DNA of 64,000 nt from Stemphylium vesicarium (lineage: Eukaryota; Ascomycota; Dothideomycetes; Pleosporales; Pleosporaceae), in the NCBI GenBank assembly GCA_004380135.1, contig QXCR01000028.1:172871-236870 (forward strand). Reading direction: 5' to 3'. This document shows positions 32,504 to 43,700 of this stretch, piece by piece. How positions within the stretch are numbered: the first letter of the stretch is position 1; each line of letters begins with the position of its first letter. Position numbers and translations under genes: made by a program. The notes under the pieces were generated by a model that saw only the letters and a program-made list of their open reading frames with translations, did no database searches and was not told the origin of the DNA.

Positions 32504-33568
32504 ATGGAAACCTGTGTCGGCATGGTCGAACGTCGTCGCTTAGCCTTCGAACGGCGCATAGAGCGACACAATTATGAGCGCGAAGAGGTATATATCGACA
32601 AGGTCCTGCGAAGAGTGGATGAACTCAAGAAGGAGAGCCAGACATATGCTGAGCAGCTCCACCAGGTAGAAAACTTGACTCTGTTTCACCTTCCGCCGGA
32701 CATGGCTGCCTTTATCCGGGATCACGACAATATGTATCGCGCTGCCGTTCGGCGCGAGCAGCTTGCAAACATGGCAATGTCTAGCGCGACAGATTGGTGC
32801 ATCTATCGGAGAGTGGCGTGTCGGCTTTTGCACATGAGGAATTACTATTCACTCAACGTTATCATGAAGACGCGTGACCACGCGGAGCGTACCCGGATGC
32901 AACGGGATCTAAACTTCAAAGAAGAAATCAGCGAGCTGGCTGATCTGCTTATAGACGATATCATAAGGATCTTGACGCACCTGGATGTGCTCATATCCGA
33001 AGAACACAATGAGAGGGGGCTGGAGAACGTGGGAGTAGACCACAACGTCAACGATCTCGGACGACTTGTTCCCACTCATTCTAAGCGCATCGGAGAAGAA
33101 GCCCACGACGCGCAGGAGGAGGACCAATCCCTCGATTGTTTTATATGCTTGGACGCTTACGACTGCACAACGCATCCAGCTTTTCTTCTTAGCGCATGCG
33201 GCCACATAGTCGGAAAGCCCTGTTTCGCAATCTGGCTGAACGGTAGCTCCAAAAACAGCAATCTTTGCCCATATTGTCGTACCACACTTTGTACCAGGCG
33301 ATCCCTTCGTCCGGCGGTATCCACCGAGAATGCTTTCGAGGAGCAAAGAAACCTTAAAGGTCGACTCAATCATGCGATCGCTCACTTGGACGGGCTCAAT
33401 CTGATGTATATCGAGATATTTGGCGATGAGGAGACCGGAAAGCCTCGGTTCGACATATTGGACAGTATCACAGTGGAGCTTAACAGGAGGCTAGCAGAGG
33501 GTGGAGTTAGATTTAAGTTCGTAGAGGATGAGTCCGAGAATGGTGCATGGAGGATACGGCCGGGGTAG
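32504..33568 (+). CDS. RING-finger protein, putative E3 ubiquitin ligase
   Basis: Single-exon 354-aa protein. The first 170 residues are highly charged and helical (ERRRLAFERRIERHNYEREE and later segments), likely coiled coil. The RING lies at 212-258: CFIC (212, 215), ACGH (Cys232, His234), KPC (240) and CPYC (255, 258). Gly237 stands where the fifth zinc ligand is expected. CGHxxG-x-x-C is seen in other fungal RINGs, so the finger may still fold. The C-terminal 90 residues are mixed charged and have no domain. Function as a ubiquitin ligase is inferred from the RING alone; the substrate is unknown. Confidence 0.8.
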   Translation: METCVGMVERRRLAFERRIERHNYEREEVYIDKVLRRVDELKKESQTYAEQLHQVENLTLFHLPPDMAAFIRDHDNMYRAAVRREQLANMAMSSATDWCIYRRVACRLLHMRNYYSLNVIMKTRDHAERTRMQRDLNFKEEISELADLLIDDIIRILTHLDVLISEEHNERGLENVGVDHNVNDLGRLVPTHSKRIGEEAHDAQEEDQSLDCFICLDAYDCTTHPAFLLSACGHIVGKPCFAIWLNGSSKNSNLCPYCRTTLCTRRSLRPAVSTENAFEEQRNLKGRLNHAIAHLDGLNLMYIEIFGDEETGKPRFDILDSITVELNRRLAEGGVRFKFVEDESENGAWRIRPG

Positions 33569-34444
33569 AATATTGAGACGCTGAGGAAGGGACGTGTCAA
33601 CACTGGAAGGTTTATCTTGTCAGCCCATGGAACTTGTATGGTACTTTATTGGGACTCAGGACTTGTTTGCGACTTTGAGTATGAGCTCAATATTTAATGG
33701 CAGAATGCATTTCAATTCCTGCCGCACTAAGTGCTTGCATGACAACTGACGAAGTAAGTTTTCCGATAGTTTCAGGAATGAGCTGACCTGTAATTACTCC
33801 CAGCACGCCACTAGTACAACATCACAGCTGTAGCGTCCCATCAAAGCGCAAGAGCAGGCCCAACCTCAGTCGTTACCTCGCATTGATGCAATATTTTGAT
33901 CGCGGTTACTATGGATCCCGAATGAAGAAGAGCGGTCGGCCCTCTGGGGGCATCTCCTGCCCAAGGATTTCAGCGGTTGCAGGTAAAGCTGGGCTGTCAT
34001 TTCCGCGAAGGTGAAAGATAACTCACGTGTAACATCGCGATTAGCTCTATCGCTGCAGCGGCAGCATTCATTACTGCCCCGCCATGCATGAAAGCCTGCT
34101 CGGATTTATTCCGATACCAGGTGCGAGCTCATGAACGCGTTGGCTCTTGCAGCGCCGTATGGTATGTTTGTTTTCGTCCGGGAGCGCGCCTTCCCTCATC
34201 TCAATCCCACGACGCTTGCATCAGCTTGGTCACTCAGATCTTGGCACCTGTTCCTCCCCAATAAAGCCCATCCCCAGGGCTTATAATCTCTCTCTTCTGC
34301 ACCAGCTTTCCTACACTCGTTTACCACACTCCCGCCCGCCCGCCCTCCAGCATTTGACCTGGGCTCTTTGGTCTCTTGCTATCTTTGCCCATCAAGTACT
34401 TCCTTTAATACTCCCCCACCACTGCGGCTCGCTTCATTCTCGTC
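33569..34444. other. Intergenic interval and promoter of the mucin gene
   Basis: No gene is supported. The 200 bp before the mucin ATG are strongly pyrimidine-rich with repeated CTCCC/CCGCCC runs, typical of a strong fungal promoter and 5' UTR. An open frame at 34147-34518 is a by-product of this composition. Confidence 0.5.
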
Positions 34445-37192
34445 ATGAAGGTGACCCAGCTTGCCGCCCTCTTCGGAGGTACTGCACTCGCAGCCCAGCC
34501 TCTTGCAGCTCCTCGTAAGTCTTTCTCTTCCGCGAGGATATACCACAAATACCCTCTCTCAATCCGAATTTCATCCCATTCATGTTCACTTACCAAGCTC
34601 AACCCCAACTCGCTTTTCATGTTTAACATACACACAGGTGTCGAGCGTGCCCTCACCGACACCCACTCCATGGTTGTCATGGTCACTTCCACACACTTGA
34701 TCTCCGAGATCTGCACCGACATCGCGAGCTGCCCTCCTTACACCACGACGGCCCAGACATCTGTCGTTTACATCACAGCGACGACTACCATCTGCCTTCT
34801 CTCTTCAACGCCGCCAGGGTACGGACCGCCTGCGACTACAGCTACACCTTCACAAGTGGCTAGCTCGATCTATCCCAGTGAATCAGGCACCTCTGCCAGC
34901 CCCATTACTGGGTCTTACATTACCCCTGGCACCTCTGAGTATCCGAGCCAGAGTGTTCCTCCCCAGACCAGCGCCTTGCCAACCGAAGTTGCTTCTTCAA
35001 GCATTTACCCCACGCTGCCCATTGTAACCCCAGGACCCTCAAGCTCATCCGGCCCTCCTGCTACCCCAACCCTGAGTGCATCTAGCGGATACAACGTCCC
35101 TCCTCCTGACACAAGCGTTGTCACAATAACCCCCTCTGGCACTCCATCGGTTTCGTACATTGTCACCATAACGTCTTCCGCGAGTCCAAGCATGCCAATT
35201 GTGCTTCCTCCCATTTCGAACACGGATGCGGTCTCCTACCCCGTTTCCTCATCTGAATCTAGCATTGCTGGCCCGTCGAGTGGATACGTCTCGCCTCCTG
35301 CTAGCTCCGTGGTCCCATCATACACGAACTCAGGCTCAGCTCCCCCTGCCAGCTCGGTGACCCCCTCCAACTCATACCCAGGCCCGATTCCGCCAGTCAG
35401 CTCCGTTACCCCGTCGCTCAGTTACACAGATGCCGTACCGACCTCGCAGGTCACTTCCTCCGCAGGTCCTAGCTCAGGTGTCTCTTCGAGCCAGTATGTT
35501 ACTACACCGGGCAGCTCGGTGGCGATCTCGGAAACCAGCTCGAGCTCAGTCCCTACTGGTAGCTCAGCTACTGGTTCGACACCGGGCTATGTATCCTCTA
35601 GCCCAGCCACGCTATCGAGCAGTAACACGGATGCCATACCTACCTCTCCCGCAGCATCGTCTTCGGGCGTCAGCTCTGCAGGCCCATCCTCAAGCGGATA
35701 CGTTGTACCCCCAGGCAGTTCCGCTGTACTATCAAGCTCTAATACCGATGCTGTCCCAACCTCTCCCACAGCTTCGCCACCAGCAGGTCCGTCGTCCGAC
35801 TACTCCGCTACCCCATCAAGGCCTTCCGGTCCCTCATCTAGCGGATACACAGTGTCAACTGGGTACTCAGTCACACCACCAAGCTCCAAAACTGACGCTC
35901 TGCCAACCTCCCCTACAGCTTCTCTGCCGCTCACAGGACCATCCTCGAGTGGGTTTACCGTGTCGTCCGGCTACTCTGCTACCCCATCGGGGCCTTTGGG
36001 ACCACCATCTAGCGGGTACACACTGTCGTCTGGATCCTCGGCTACACCTTCAAGCTCCAACACGGCGGCCATTCCGACCTCTCTGACAGCAACTTACTTC
36101 GGGCCATCTTCGAGTGGATACACACCATCATCTAGTTACTCGGGTACACCATCAGGACCGAATGGGCCGTCATCCAGCGGATACACGATGTCATCTGGCA
36201 TCTCTGCTACCCCGTCCAGCCCCGTTGGATCGTATTCCAGTGGAATCGTGCCGTCGTCTGGCTACTCCGGCACCCCGTCTGGCCCTGGAGGCCCGACCTC
36301 GAGCGGATACACTATGTCTTCTGGTTTGTCAGCTACTCCATCTGCACCTACCCGACCATCTTCGAGCGGATATACACCGTCATCTGGCTACTCAGGTACG
36401 CCTTCAGGCCCTATCGGACCGTCGTCGAGCGGATACTCCATGCCCCCAGGCAGCTCGGGTGTATTGCCAAGCTCCAGTACTGGCTCTATGCTTAGTTCTC
36501 TTACTGTATCTCCGTCCAAATCTGCTGGGTCTTCGAGCGCATACCCCTCATTGCCTGGTAGCTCAATCACTACCACCAGCTCCAACACAGATGCCGTTCC
36601 CACTTCCATGTCTTCTGGAGCACCCCCTACTAGGCCTTCCTCAAGTGGATATACTGGCCCCTCCGGTATCCCAGTCACACTGTCAAGCACTTACTCGGGT
36701 GGTGTCCCTTCTTCTGCCGCAACCGCCTCTGGGACCGTCTCCAGCACGTACCCGGGCATGACGTCTGGTACACCCAGCTATCCTGGCCCATCACCTCCAG
36801 CAGGTTCCAACTCCACCGTCGTCGATAGCACTCTTAGGATCACTAGCTACCAGACACAGACTCTCACGTCTTACATCAGCGCACCACCTGCTTCTAGCGG
36901 CCCTGGCAATAACACCGAGACCAACACTCAGGCTGTACCTACGGACTTCCCCTCCAGCGTGTCCGCCGGTCCCTCTAGCTCTAGGTAAGTCCCCATGCTC
37001 ATCCCGTCTCTCTTCACATGTACTGACTGTTATTCAAGTTATATCTACCCATCCGGTAGTGCGAACGCATCCGTCATCGCCCCCTCGCCCAGCTACATCG
37101 AAGTCCCGATCAATACTGGCCACACCATCGGTGCTGGAAAGAGCTCTCTCGCTGCCATTGTCGTGGCCCTCGCCTTCGCCCACTTCGCATAA
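34445..37192 (+). CDS. Mucin-like Ser/Thr/Pro-rich GPI-anchored wall protein
   Basis: Predicted 856-aa cell-surface protein. Exons 34445-34514, 34638-36984 and 37039-37192. A signal peptide (MKVTQLAALFGGTALA) begins the protein. A short conserved N-terminal part follows with two cysteines (EICTDIASCPPYTTT). From about residue 100 to 780 the sequence is almost entirely Ser, Thr, Pro, Gly, Tyr and Ala, with degenerate repeats of the form GPSSSGYTxSSGYSxTPSGP, best conserved at 35820-36450. Such stretches are heavily O-mannosylated. The last exon ends with a GPI signal: a small-residue site (GAGKSS) and the hydrophobic tail LAAIVVALAFAHFA. The first intron is 123 bp, a multiple of three and free of stops, so its retention would insert 41 residues after the signal peptide. 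Likely an adhesin or wall structural protein. Confidence 0.85.
35820..36450 (+). repeat. Degenerate coding tandem repeats in mucin gene
   Basis: Blocks of about 60-135 bp encode SSGYTxSSG...ATPS and TPSGPxGPSSSGY variants. Ten or so copies of GPSSSGY can be counted by eye. Copy number may vary between strains. Confidence 0.75.
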
Positions 37193-37575
37193 GTCGACCA
37201 ACTAACTGCCTCGCATGGTCTCATCTATCACGACGAAGACACGCTGTTGTAGTGGTGAATGGACTTGATGGGACATTCTTGTAACGCCTATCGCGCCTAA
37301 CATGGAGCGACCCGGCTCTTTACACATACTTAGGTAATGGGTTTACGGGTAATTGGGTGGTGGTATGATCTTTCTAGGGAGCGTTCTTTAGCTAGGCAGG
37401 GTTTTCCTCACATGTACTACCAGTTAACACGGCCGGCATCAGATCAGCATGTAATATACAGCACCTTTTACTACGGCCGTTAACAATCGTCTTTGATGCA
37501 CTCTGATGGTCTTGATGAGTGAAAATTTGTGCATCTTTCTTACGTTGAGTGTGATATTATGGATGGGAAGCTTCG
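37193..37575. other. Convergent intergenic interval
   Basis: 3' flanks of the mucin and tubulin cofactor genes. Nothing else recognised. Confidence 0.6.
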
Positions 37576-38788
37576 TCATTGCACGTGAAGGGCTTCTAGG
37601 GTATCATCCAGACTAGTGTCGCTGACCTCTGGTACTACACCTCTCCAGACATTATCAGGTATGCGCTCGTTCTCGGGAAGAATGGTGAAATGCGGACTCG
37701 GCTCAGCCTTCAGCCACTTGAAATCATCAATCTGATTCCACTGATTCGGCGACTGCGACATCTCAGGCGTCATCTGCTCATTATCAGTCCCAGCGCCTAT
37801 CGAATTCTCACACAAAACGTACATATATCTCCGGCAAGGGCGCAAACCTCAGCCCCTCACAGTCCTCAAAGATGGGATGACTCGTGCTATGCAAGTACAC
37901 ATCCACACGTTTACTCGCATGCATGCGGAACTGACGACACGCAACCACGACGACGCTATTGGTCACTTCGGTGATGTGTATAGCTCCAGCCACTTGCCCG
38001 CATATAATCACGCTGTCCTTGATGTTGCGGAGGTATAGCGCTGCAAAGGGCGTGCCCGTGCTGGTGCTGGTTGAAGGCGAGAGGTCGACAACGCAGCGGG
38101 TGAGGTGCGAGAGGGTTGGTGAGGAACTTGTGGTGTATGGTGTTGGTGGGAGGGTTATGTGTGTAGCATTTTTGTGGGAGAGGGGTCCACTGGGGGATGT
38201 CGTGTCCGGTTTATCAATAGTAGTAGTAGGTGTTGTACTACTTGCTGGTGGCGGCGCTGGTGCTTGTGACGTTGGTACGGGTGCCGCTGGTGCTTGTACC
38301 GTCTTTTTCTTATTCCTAAAGCTGAATTTCTTGGGCGGATCAAAAGTATTCTTTACGTTTTGCAGTTTTTCGGACAGTGCTTTTATGGCCTGTTGGGGTG
38401 TCTTTGTTAGCGACTCTCTTTTCTCGCTCCATACGCCCTTTTCACGCTGCTCTCTTTCTCCTTGTTTGGCGGACTGTATCTTCTAGAAGGGCTTTGTCTT
38501 CCGTACCTCGCTGTATGTTCGCTGATCGTACGCAGGGAGATAGCTCGACGCGTCCTTGACATCGTGCGAGAGTCGGTCTATGTCTGCGAGGCACTCGTCT
38601 ATGGCTTCGTTGCGCTCGCGGCTTGCGGGTGGTGTTTCTGGTAGAGCGGAAATCCGCGACTGGAGAGCTATGGTGGCGTTGTCAGCTATGTGGGAGGGTT
38701 GGAAAGGGTGGGTGGGTAGTATGGTCTCACACGCGACATCTTGGTTGAACTGGCGGTAGAATGTTTCTTTTAGGTTTGCTTCGGCCAT
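37576..38788 (-). CDS. Tubulin-folding cofactor C
   Basis: Predicted 348-aa protein. Three exons: 38507-38788, 37823-38389 and 37576-37773. It acts in the cytosol in the last step of alpha/beta-tubulin dimer assembly, stimulating GTP hydrolysis (yeast Cin2, human TBCC). The N-terminal helical region (MAEANLKETFYRQFNQDV to SSYLPAYDQRTYSE) matches the TBCC spectrin-like bundle. A low-complexity Pro/Thr linker follows. The C-terminal C-CAP/TBCC beta-helix includes LRNIKDSVIICGQVAGAIHI, SVVVVACRQFRMH, DVYLHSTSHPIFEDC and FAPLPEIY. The catalytic Arg lies within ACRQFR. The end (NQWNQIDDFKWLKAEPSPHF) is characteristic of the family. The 117-bp first intron carries an open extension in frame, but it holds a stop and is therefore spliced. 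Confidence 0.92.
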
Positions 38789-39509
38789 GTTTGGATGGGA
38801 TGGTGTCGCAAGATGTAGCTGAGTGTGATTAGGAGCTTGCGCTATGAGTTGTGATATCTGTTCGTGCTGGGGAAGATTTATTGCAGGTGCTGTTCACGCG
38901 TCGAGTGACGGGTTGGTGGGGTGGGAAATGGAGCGCGCCGAGGGGAGAACATCATGCACAATGGATTGGATTGGCTATGGACAGCAGACTACACAACAGG
39001 AACCGGGACAGCATTTACACATCAATACATCTGTCATGATGCTGCTTGGAGGACAATGCAAGAGTGGTGTTGAAAAGGCACGACATCATCGCAGGTGGGA
39101 TGTAAGCTACCCCGCGTTTCACCAATAGCGTCGCGCGCATTGTCAGATGTGTAGACGTGGGCGTTTGCGACAAGCTCGATTGTGAGTTCAGAGCACGTGG
39201 TCTGTGGGAATGCTGGACTACCTACCCAGGCAGGGTGGAGTATCTCGATGTTCGCAATCTATCTACTCAGACCTTGGAGGTATCATCTTTTCTACTGCGT
39301 CCAGTATACATTGAACCTCCAAAGTTGAACTGCTAGCCCATGGCTGGGGAAATATTTCAGAAATGGGGGCGCGGGAGGTAAGTCGTGTGTAGAACAGTGC
39401 AGCAATAATCTCGACGATGCCTCTAGTTGTCGACGTAGTATATACACGAGCCAGACGTCCGCAGTCAGGTATCTGTTGTTTTGAACTCAAAGAAAAAGGT
39501 GTGGTGCTT
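38789..39509. other. Intergenic interval
   Basis: 720 bp with no supported gene. Short frames at 38844-39128 (+) and 39263-39541 (-) lack domains. Confidence 0.5.
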
Positions 39510-40208
39510 CTAAGCCGCCTCTTGGGCTGCCTTGACGTCAATACCGTACTTGTCCAACAGGCGTTGTCGCCTCCTCTCCTCGTAACCGGGACCGTAGATT
39601 CCTAGACAAGTCAGTTCTCACGTGCATGTCGTCATGTTCTTAATCATACCTCGTCCCTCGCCAAGCTGCTGGAGCGTCTCAGACAATGGCCGCCTGCGCA
39701 CCTTCTTCAGCTCTTCCCTGCGCTCAACTTCGCCGTCGTCGTCGGTCTGCTCGGTAATGTCTCCTACACCTCGAAGGCCATTGGTGTATCGGTAGGCAGT
39801 GAGGACGGTGGAAAAGGCAGCTCCGGCACCGAGCATGAAGGGAAGGCTTCGCCTGGCAATACCGACACCGCAGCCAGCAACAAAACCGGCAGCAGCCTCG
39901 CTGTAGCAGTCGTCCTTTCGTCGCAAGTTGCTGGTCGCGTCCAGTGTGAATTGGTATGCGGCTCCCACGCCGGCTGCACGTCAATTAGCTCAGTCCAGGG
40001 GCGAGAGTTGGCAATTGAGCGGCCACGGACCGTATAGGGCGATTATGCCGCCGGAGCGGGTGAAAATGCCCATCGCTCCGACATTCTGTTTCCGCAGAGT
40101 GTTCTGGACTCCGGCGATGATGGCGCCGGCCGTGGCCGTCTGCAGCGTGGTGCTTGTCGTGTTGGCGAGAGCGTCCCGCGGGTGGAAGGTGGCGTGCTGG
40201 TCGGCCAT
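39510..40208 (-). CDS. Complex I accessory subunit, NDUFA11/B14.7 type
   Basis: Predicted 197-aa mitochondrial inner-membrane protein. Three exons: 40031-40208, 39650-39973 and 39510-39601. It belongs to the Tim17-related group, known in Neurospora as a 21.3-kDa complex I subunit. Visible features are an N-terminal soluble leader (MADQHATFHPRDALAN), then four hydrophobic Gly/Ala-rich segments: TATAGAIIAGVQNTL, GIFTRSGGIIALYAGVGAAY, SEAAAGFVAGCGVGIARRSL and FMLGAGAAFSTVLTAYRY. A charged C-terminal tail ends LLDKYGIDVKAAQEAA. It is divergently transcribed from UBP2. The alternative of a Tim17/22/23 translocase subunit is less likely given the tail and order. Confidence 0.82.
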
Positions 40209-40748
40209 TGGGGGCGGAATTGGGGGGCGTCGATGTCGGCTTGGGAAGCTCTCTAGACGTCGTTGTTGAAGTCGGCTGCGGGAAGATGCGCGAGACGGAT
40301 AAGCGGCTTGGCGGCCAGGCGGCCAGGGCTCTGACGGCGGGCGGGCACTGCATCATCGCGCGCCGCGTCTCGAGAGCGTGCGGTGAATGCGGGAACAGAG
40401 CAATGCTTGCCTCGCCGCGCTCTTTTTTTGATAGAAGCTTTTCTTGTTTGTCCATGACATCGGGACCGGGTGTCTCCTTCACGCGGCCTGTCTGTGCGCT
40501 TGTTCCTGCTGCCATCTGGCATAACATAGTGTGTCTCTGCTAGGCAGTCGCCGCCTACGATGCGCTCTTGGTAGACGATTCAATCACACACGTCTTCCAC
40601 GTCTTCCACGTCTTCCACGTCTTCCACGTCTTCTCTTCTCTGTCTAGTGCACTTGGCCCACCCATCTCGCCGTGCGTGCTGTACCATTTATCCACCCATC
40701 CATCCATATCGCACGCCATACTATTGCTTCCGCCAGCCTGCAGCAGCC
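40209..40748. promoter_or_regulatory. Divergent promoter of complex I subunit and UBP2
   Basis: 540 bp between start codons. It contains five exact head-to-tail copies of CACGTCTTC at 40589-40633, each with an ACGT core, 115 bp before the UBP2 start. No TATA box was seen. Confidence 0.5.
40589..40633. repeat. 5 x 9-bp tandem repeat (CACGTCTTC)
   Basis: Five perfect copies. The perfect identity points to recent slippage or selection. It lies in the promoter or 5' UTR of UBP2. Confidence 0.9.
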
Positions 40749-43700
40749 ATGGCGCCCGGTACCTCGCCTGCCCGCTCGTCTATGCCATTCGCATATGCTA
40801 ATCCAGAGTCATAGGCAAGACAGCGCCGAAGCTTCTCCAGGACCTCTTCACATACGACCCCCGCCACGAGGAACGGGCTGGCCGCAACTTGCTGACGAGC
40901 CCGCCGCCGCACCACAACGCAAAAGCGCCCCCAGTCGCCGCTGTACCATTTAGAAACTGCAGACACAACCTCTTCACCAAACATGGCCAGTCGATTCCCG
41001 TCGAGGCTGGGAGGAACCCAGACTCGCAAACCATATACAAGGTTGCGTCGTACTGTCAAAAGTGTCGCTGGCATGTCGACGTGGTAGTCGACCACCGAAT
41101 TGGTGCTGCGAAAGGCAAGTGGTGTGGAAGGGGAAACCCGGAATATGCCCTGCATCATTTCCTCTACCAGGGCGAGGAGAGCTCCAACGGCATCAATGGG
41201 CTCGAGGCTCAACTGCGCTCTCGCGTTTACACCTTCTGCTGCTCGGCACCAGAATGTTCTCTCCAGGTCCGCATAGCCATGAAGCCGCCCAACTTGTCCG
41301 ATCAGGACATCGAGACCTTGACAAACCAGGCCCAACTTAGGAACAGATGGGAAGCCGCCAAGCAGATTGCTGGCGAGCGAGCCGATGCAAACATGGCGCG
41401 AAGAGTGGATGCTCCAGACTACCTCAATACATATCTGCAGGACTCTCTGAACCCCACCAAGGGCAAGGCGCGCATTCCTTTACTTAACAAGAAGTTTCTC
41501 AAGACTTTCGGCAGGGACTGCGACTCTATCTTGAAGCGTCTGGGTTTCGAGAATCGTCAAGAACAGGATGACGACGGCACTATGGTAGAGGCCTGGTATC
41601 TCCCCAAGCCCGAGGACACTGCGCAGCCTCTGGAGCACACCCTGCGCACCAGAATCGAAGATGCCCGCTACGAGTTGGACACTATAATACTCAACATTCC
41701 AGAGGGCGAACGTGTGGGCTGCAGACACCAACCCTTGCACCCCTTGTCCTCGCGGGACGAGCTTGAGAGGGTGCTAGCATGCGCAAACTGTAGGTTCAAT
41801 TCCGGGCGGCTTGTTGCATGTGTGGGCACTGACAAGCTGTACAGATGCCAAGGTAAAGGGACGCGAGACACGCAGCACAAACCACGACGAGGATCACCCG
41901 TACGTACCCCTCGTTCCCTCAACAAATCATTGATATCTGCTAACACTGCATAGCTATTATGCCGGATTAGGTGCCCTTGCTGACTTTGACGACTCGCTGC
42001 TTCTTTTCGCCTTCAGCCGCCAAGTGGAGGTAGACATTGATAACAGAGCGTACTACTTCGAATGTTTGCAAGATCTTGCGACGGGTCGTCAAAGCGAGAC
42101 ACTTCAGATGCAGGTTGCCCTGTTGGCCTCGCAGGGTTTCATTAGTAAAAGGGACGTTGAACGCGCCTATCAGTACTTTGGTATCGACCCGTCGCACGCC
42201 TCCGTCATCAGCGACGAGCACATCACTGGCTCCTTCAAGTCTCGACTTTCTGACATCAGCCCATTGCAAGCAGAGGAGGCGCGGAAGCAACTGCGGGTTC
42301 TAGGCGATATAAGAAACAGTGATAGAATACGGGCAGAAGCTGCAGGCTCAATCGAAACCTATGAACAGGCCATGGCGTGGTTCGAGCTTGATCACGGTAC
42401 AGCGGATGACTTTGTACAGACCATGTACTCACTAAAGGTAATACACAGTCCTTTCACCTGCACGGGCCCGATTACTAAGAAAACAAACACTGATAACAAA
42501 GACAGATTCAAGACAATCCAGCAGAGATAGAAACTGCACAAAAGGCACTACGGGTCATCGCAGAGCATCGGCAGAGCGAACGACTTCGTCATTTCCTCCA
42601 ATTCGGTACCATGTCGGAGCCTGAAATGGACCTGGGAGATGCATACGCTCACTTCAATGTCTCGGACAGAAGTGTTCCGCTCGACCCGGCTGTTTTGGAT
42701 TCACTGCTCGGCACTTATGACATCGGCACAAGCGAAAGAACGAGGATGGAAAAGGCGCATGCACTCATTCAGCGAGACCAGGCCGAGAGATTCGGCAACC
42801 AACCTGCTGCGGCTACCATGCCTGTGGTGCGGCGCAACAACTACCCTCTGGACTCGTGGCCAGTCGGTCTTCGCAACATCGGCAACACATGCTATCTCAA
42901 TAGCGTACTTCAATTCCTCTTCACCATCAAGCCGTTGCGAGATCTTATTCTCAACTGCGAGAAGCACATGCAAGATCCCTCCCCGGAAGCGTTGAAAGGC
43001 AAGAAGGTTGGGCGCATGGCGGTCACACCGGAGAGAGTGCTTACTGCACAAAGATGTAAGTACGCCCTGTACTACCATGAGTAAATGCTAATCAGCCTGT
43101 AGTCGTTCGCGAATTACGAAAATTCTTCGAGCACATGATCACTGCACCCACTGATACGGTACAGCCTGAAATTGACCTCGCTTCGCTCGCGCTGTGCAAG
43201 TCAGACGTTTCTGAGGAGACAGCAAAGTCACCAGAAGTGAATGCCTCAGATGGAACAGGACTTGGTACCATTGATGGAGCGATCGTCAGTGGCCCCATGC
43301 TACCGCCTGTTGTGGACCAATCCATCCCGCCACAGTCTCCCGCGGAATCTACTGGTGACGGCAATAATATCGATGCCACGAAGTCAGCCACGAAGACCTC
43401 CGACGCGGCGCCCGTCACTTCTACGGACTCAGAGATGAAGGACAACGACGTTCAGGAGGATGGCTCTGCCAAAGAGACAAAAGGTGATGAAGCCGATGCT
43501 CCCGCGCCACCAACACGGCCACCTCCAATTCCACCCCGAGCAGACCCTAAACCCGCTGTCAAGCCCGTCGTCCCTTCAGCTACTAAAATTGGTCGAATTG
43601 AGGAAAGTGCTCGACAGCAAGACGCTGCAGAAGTCATGGCCAACATCTTCGACTTGATTTCCTGTGCCATCACAGGCGATGATATTCTGCGAGAAGGTGA

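Noticed and set aside
35430..36761. Long overlapping open frames in a second frame inside the mucin gene (35430-36086, 36114-36761)
   Set aside because: They arise because the Ser/Pro/Gly repeats are stop-poor in another frame. They have His/Arg/Pro-rich nonsense composition and no domain.
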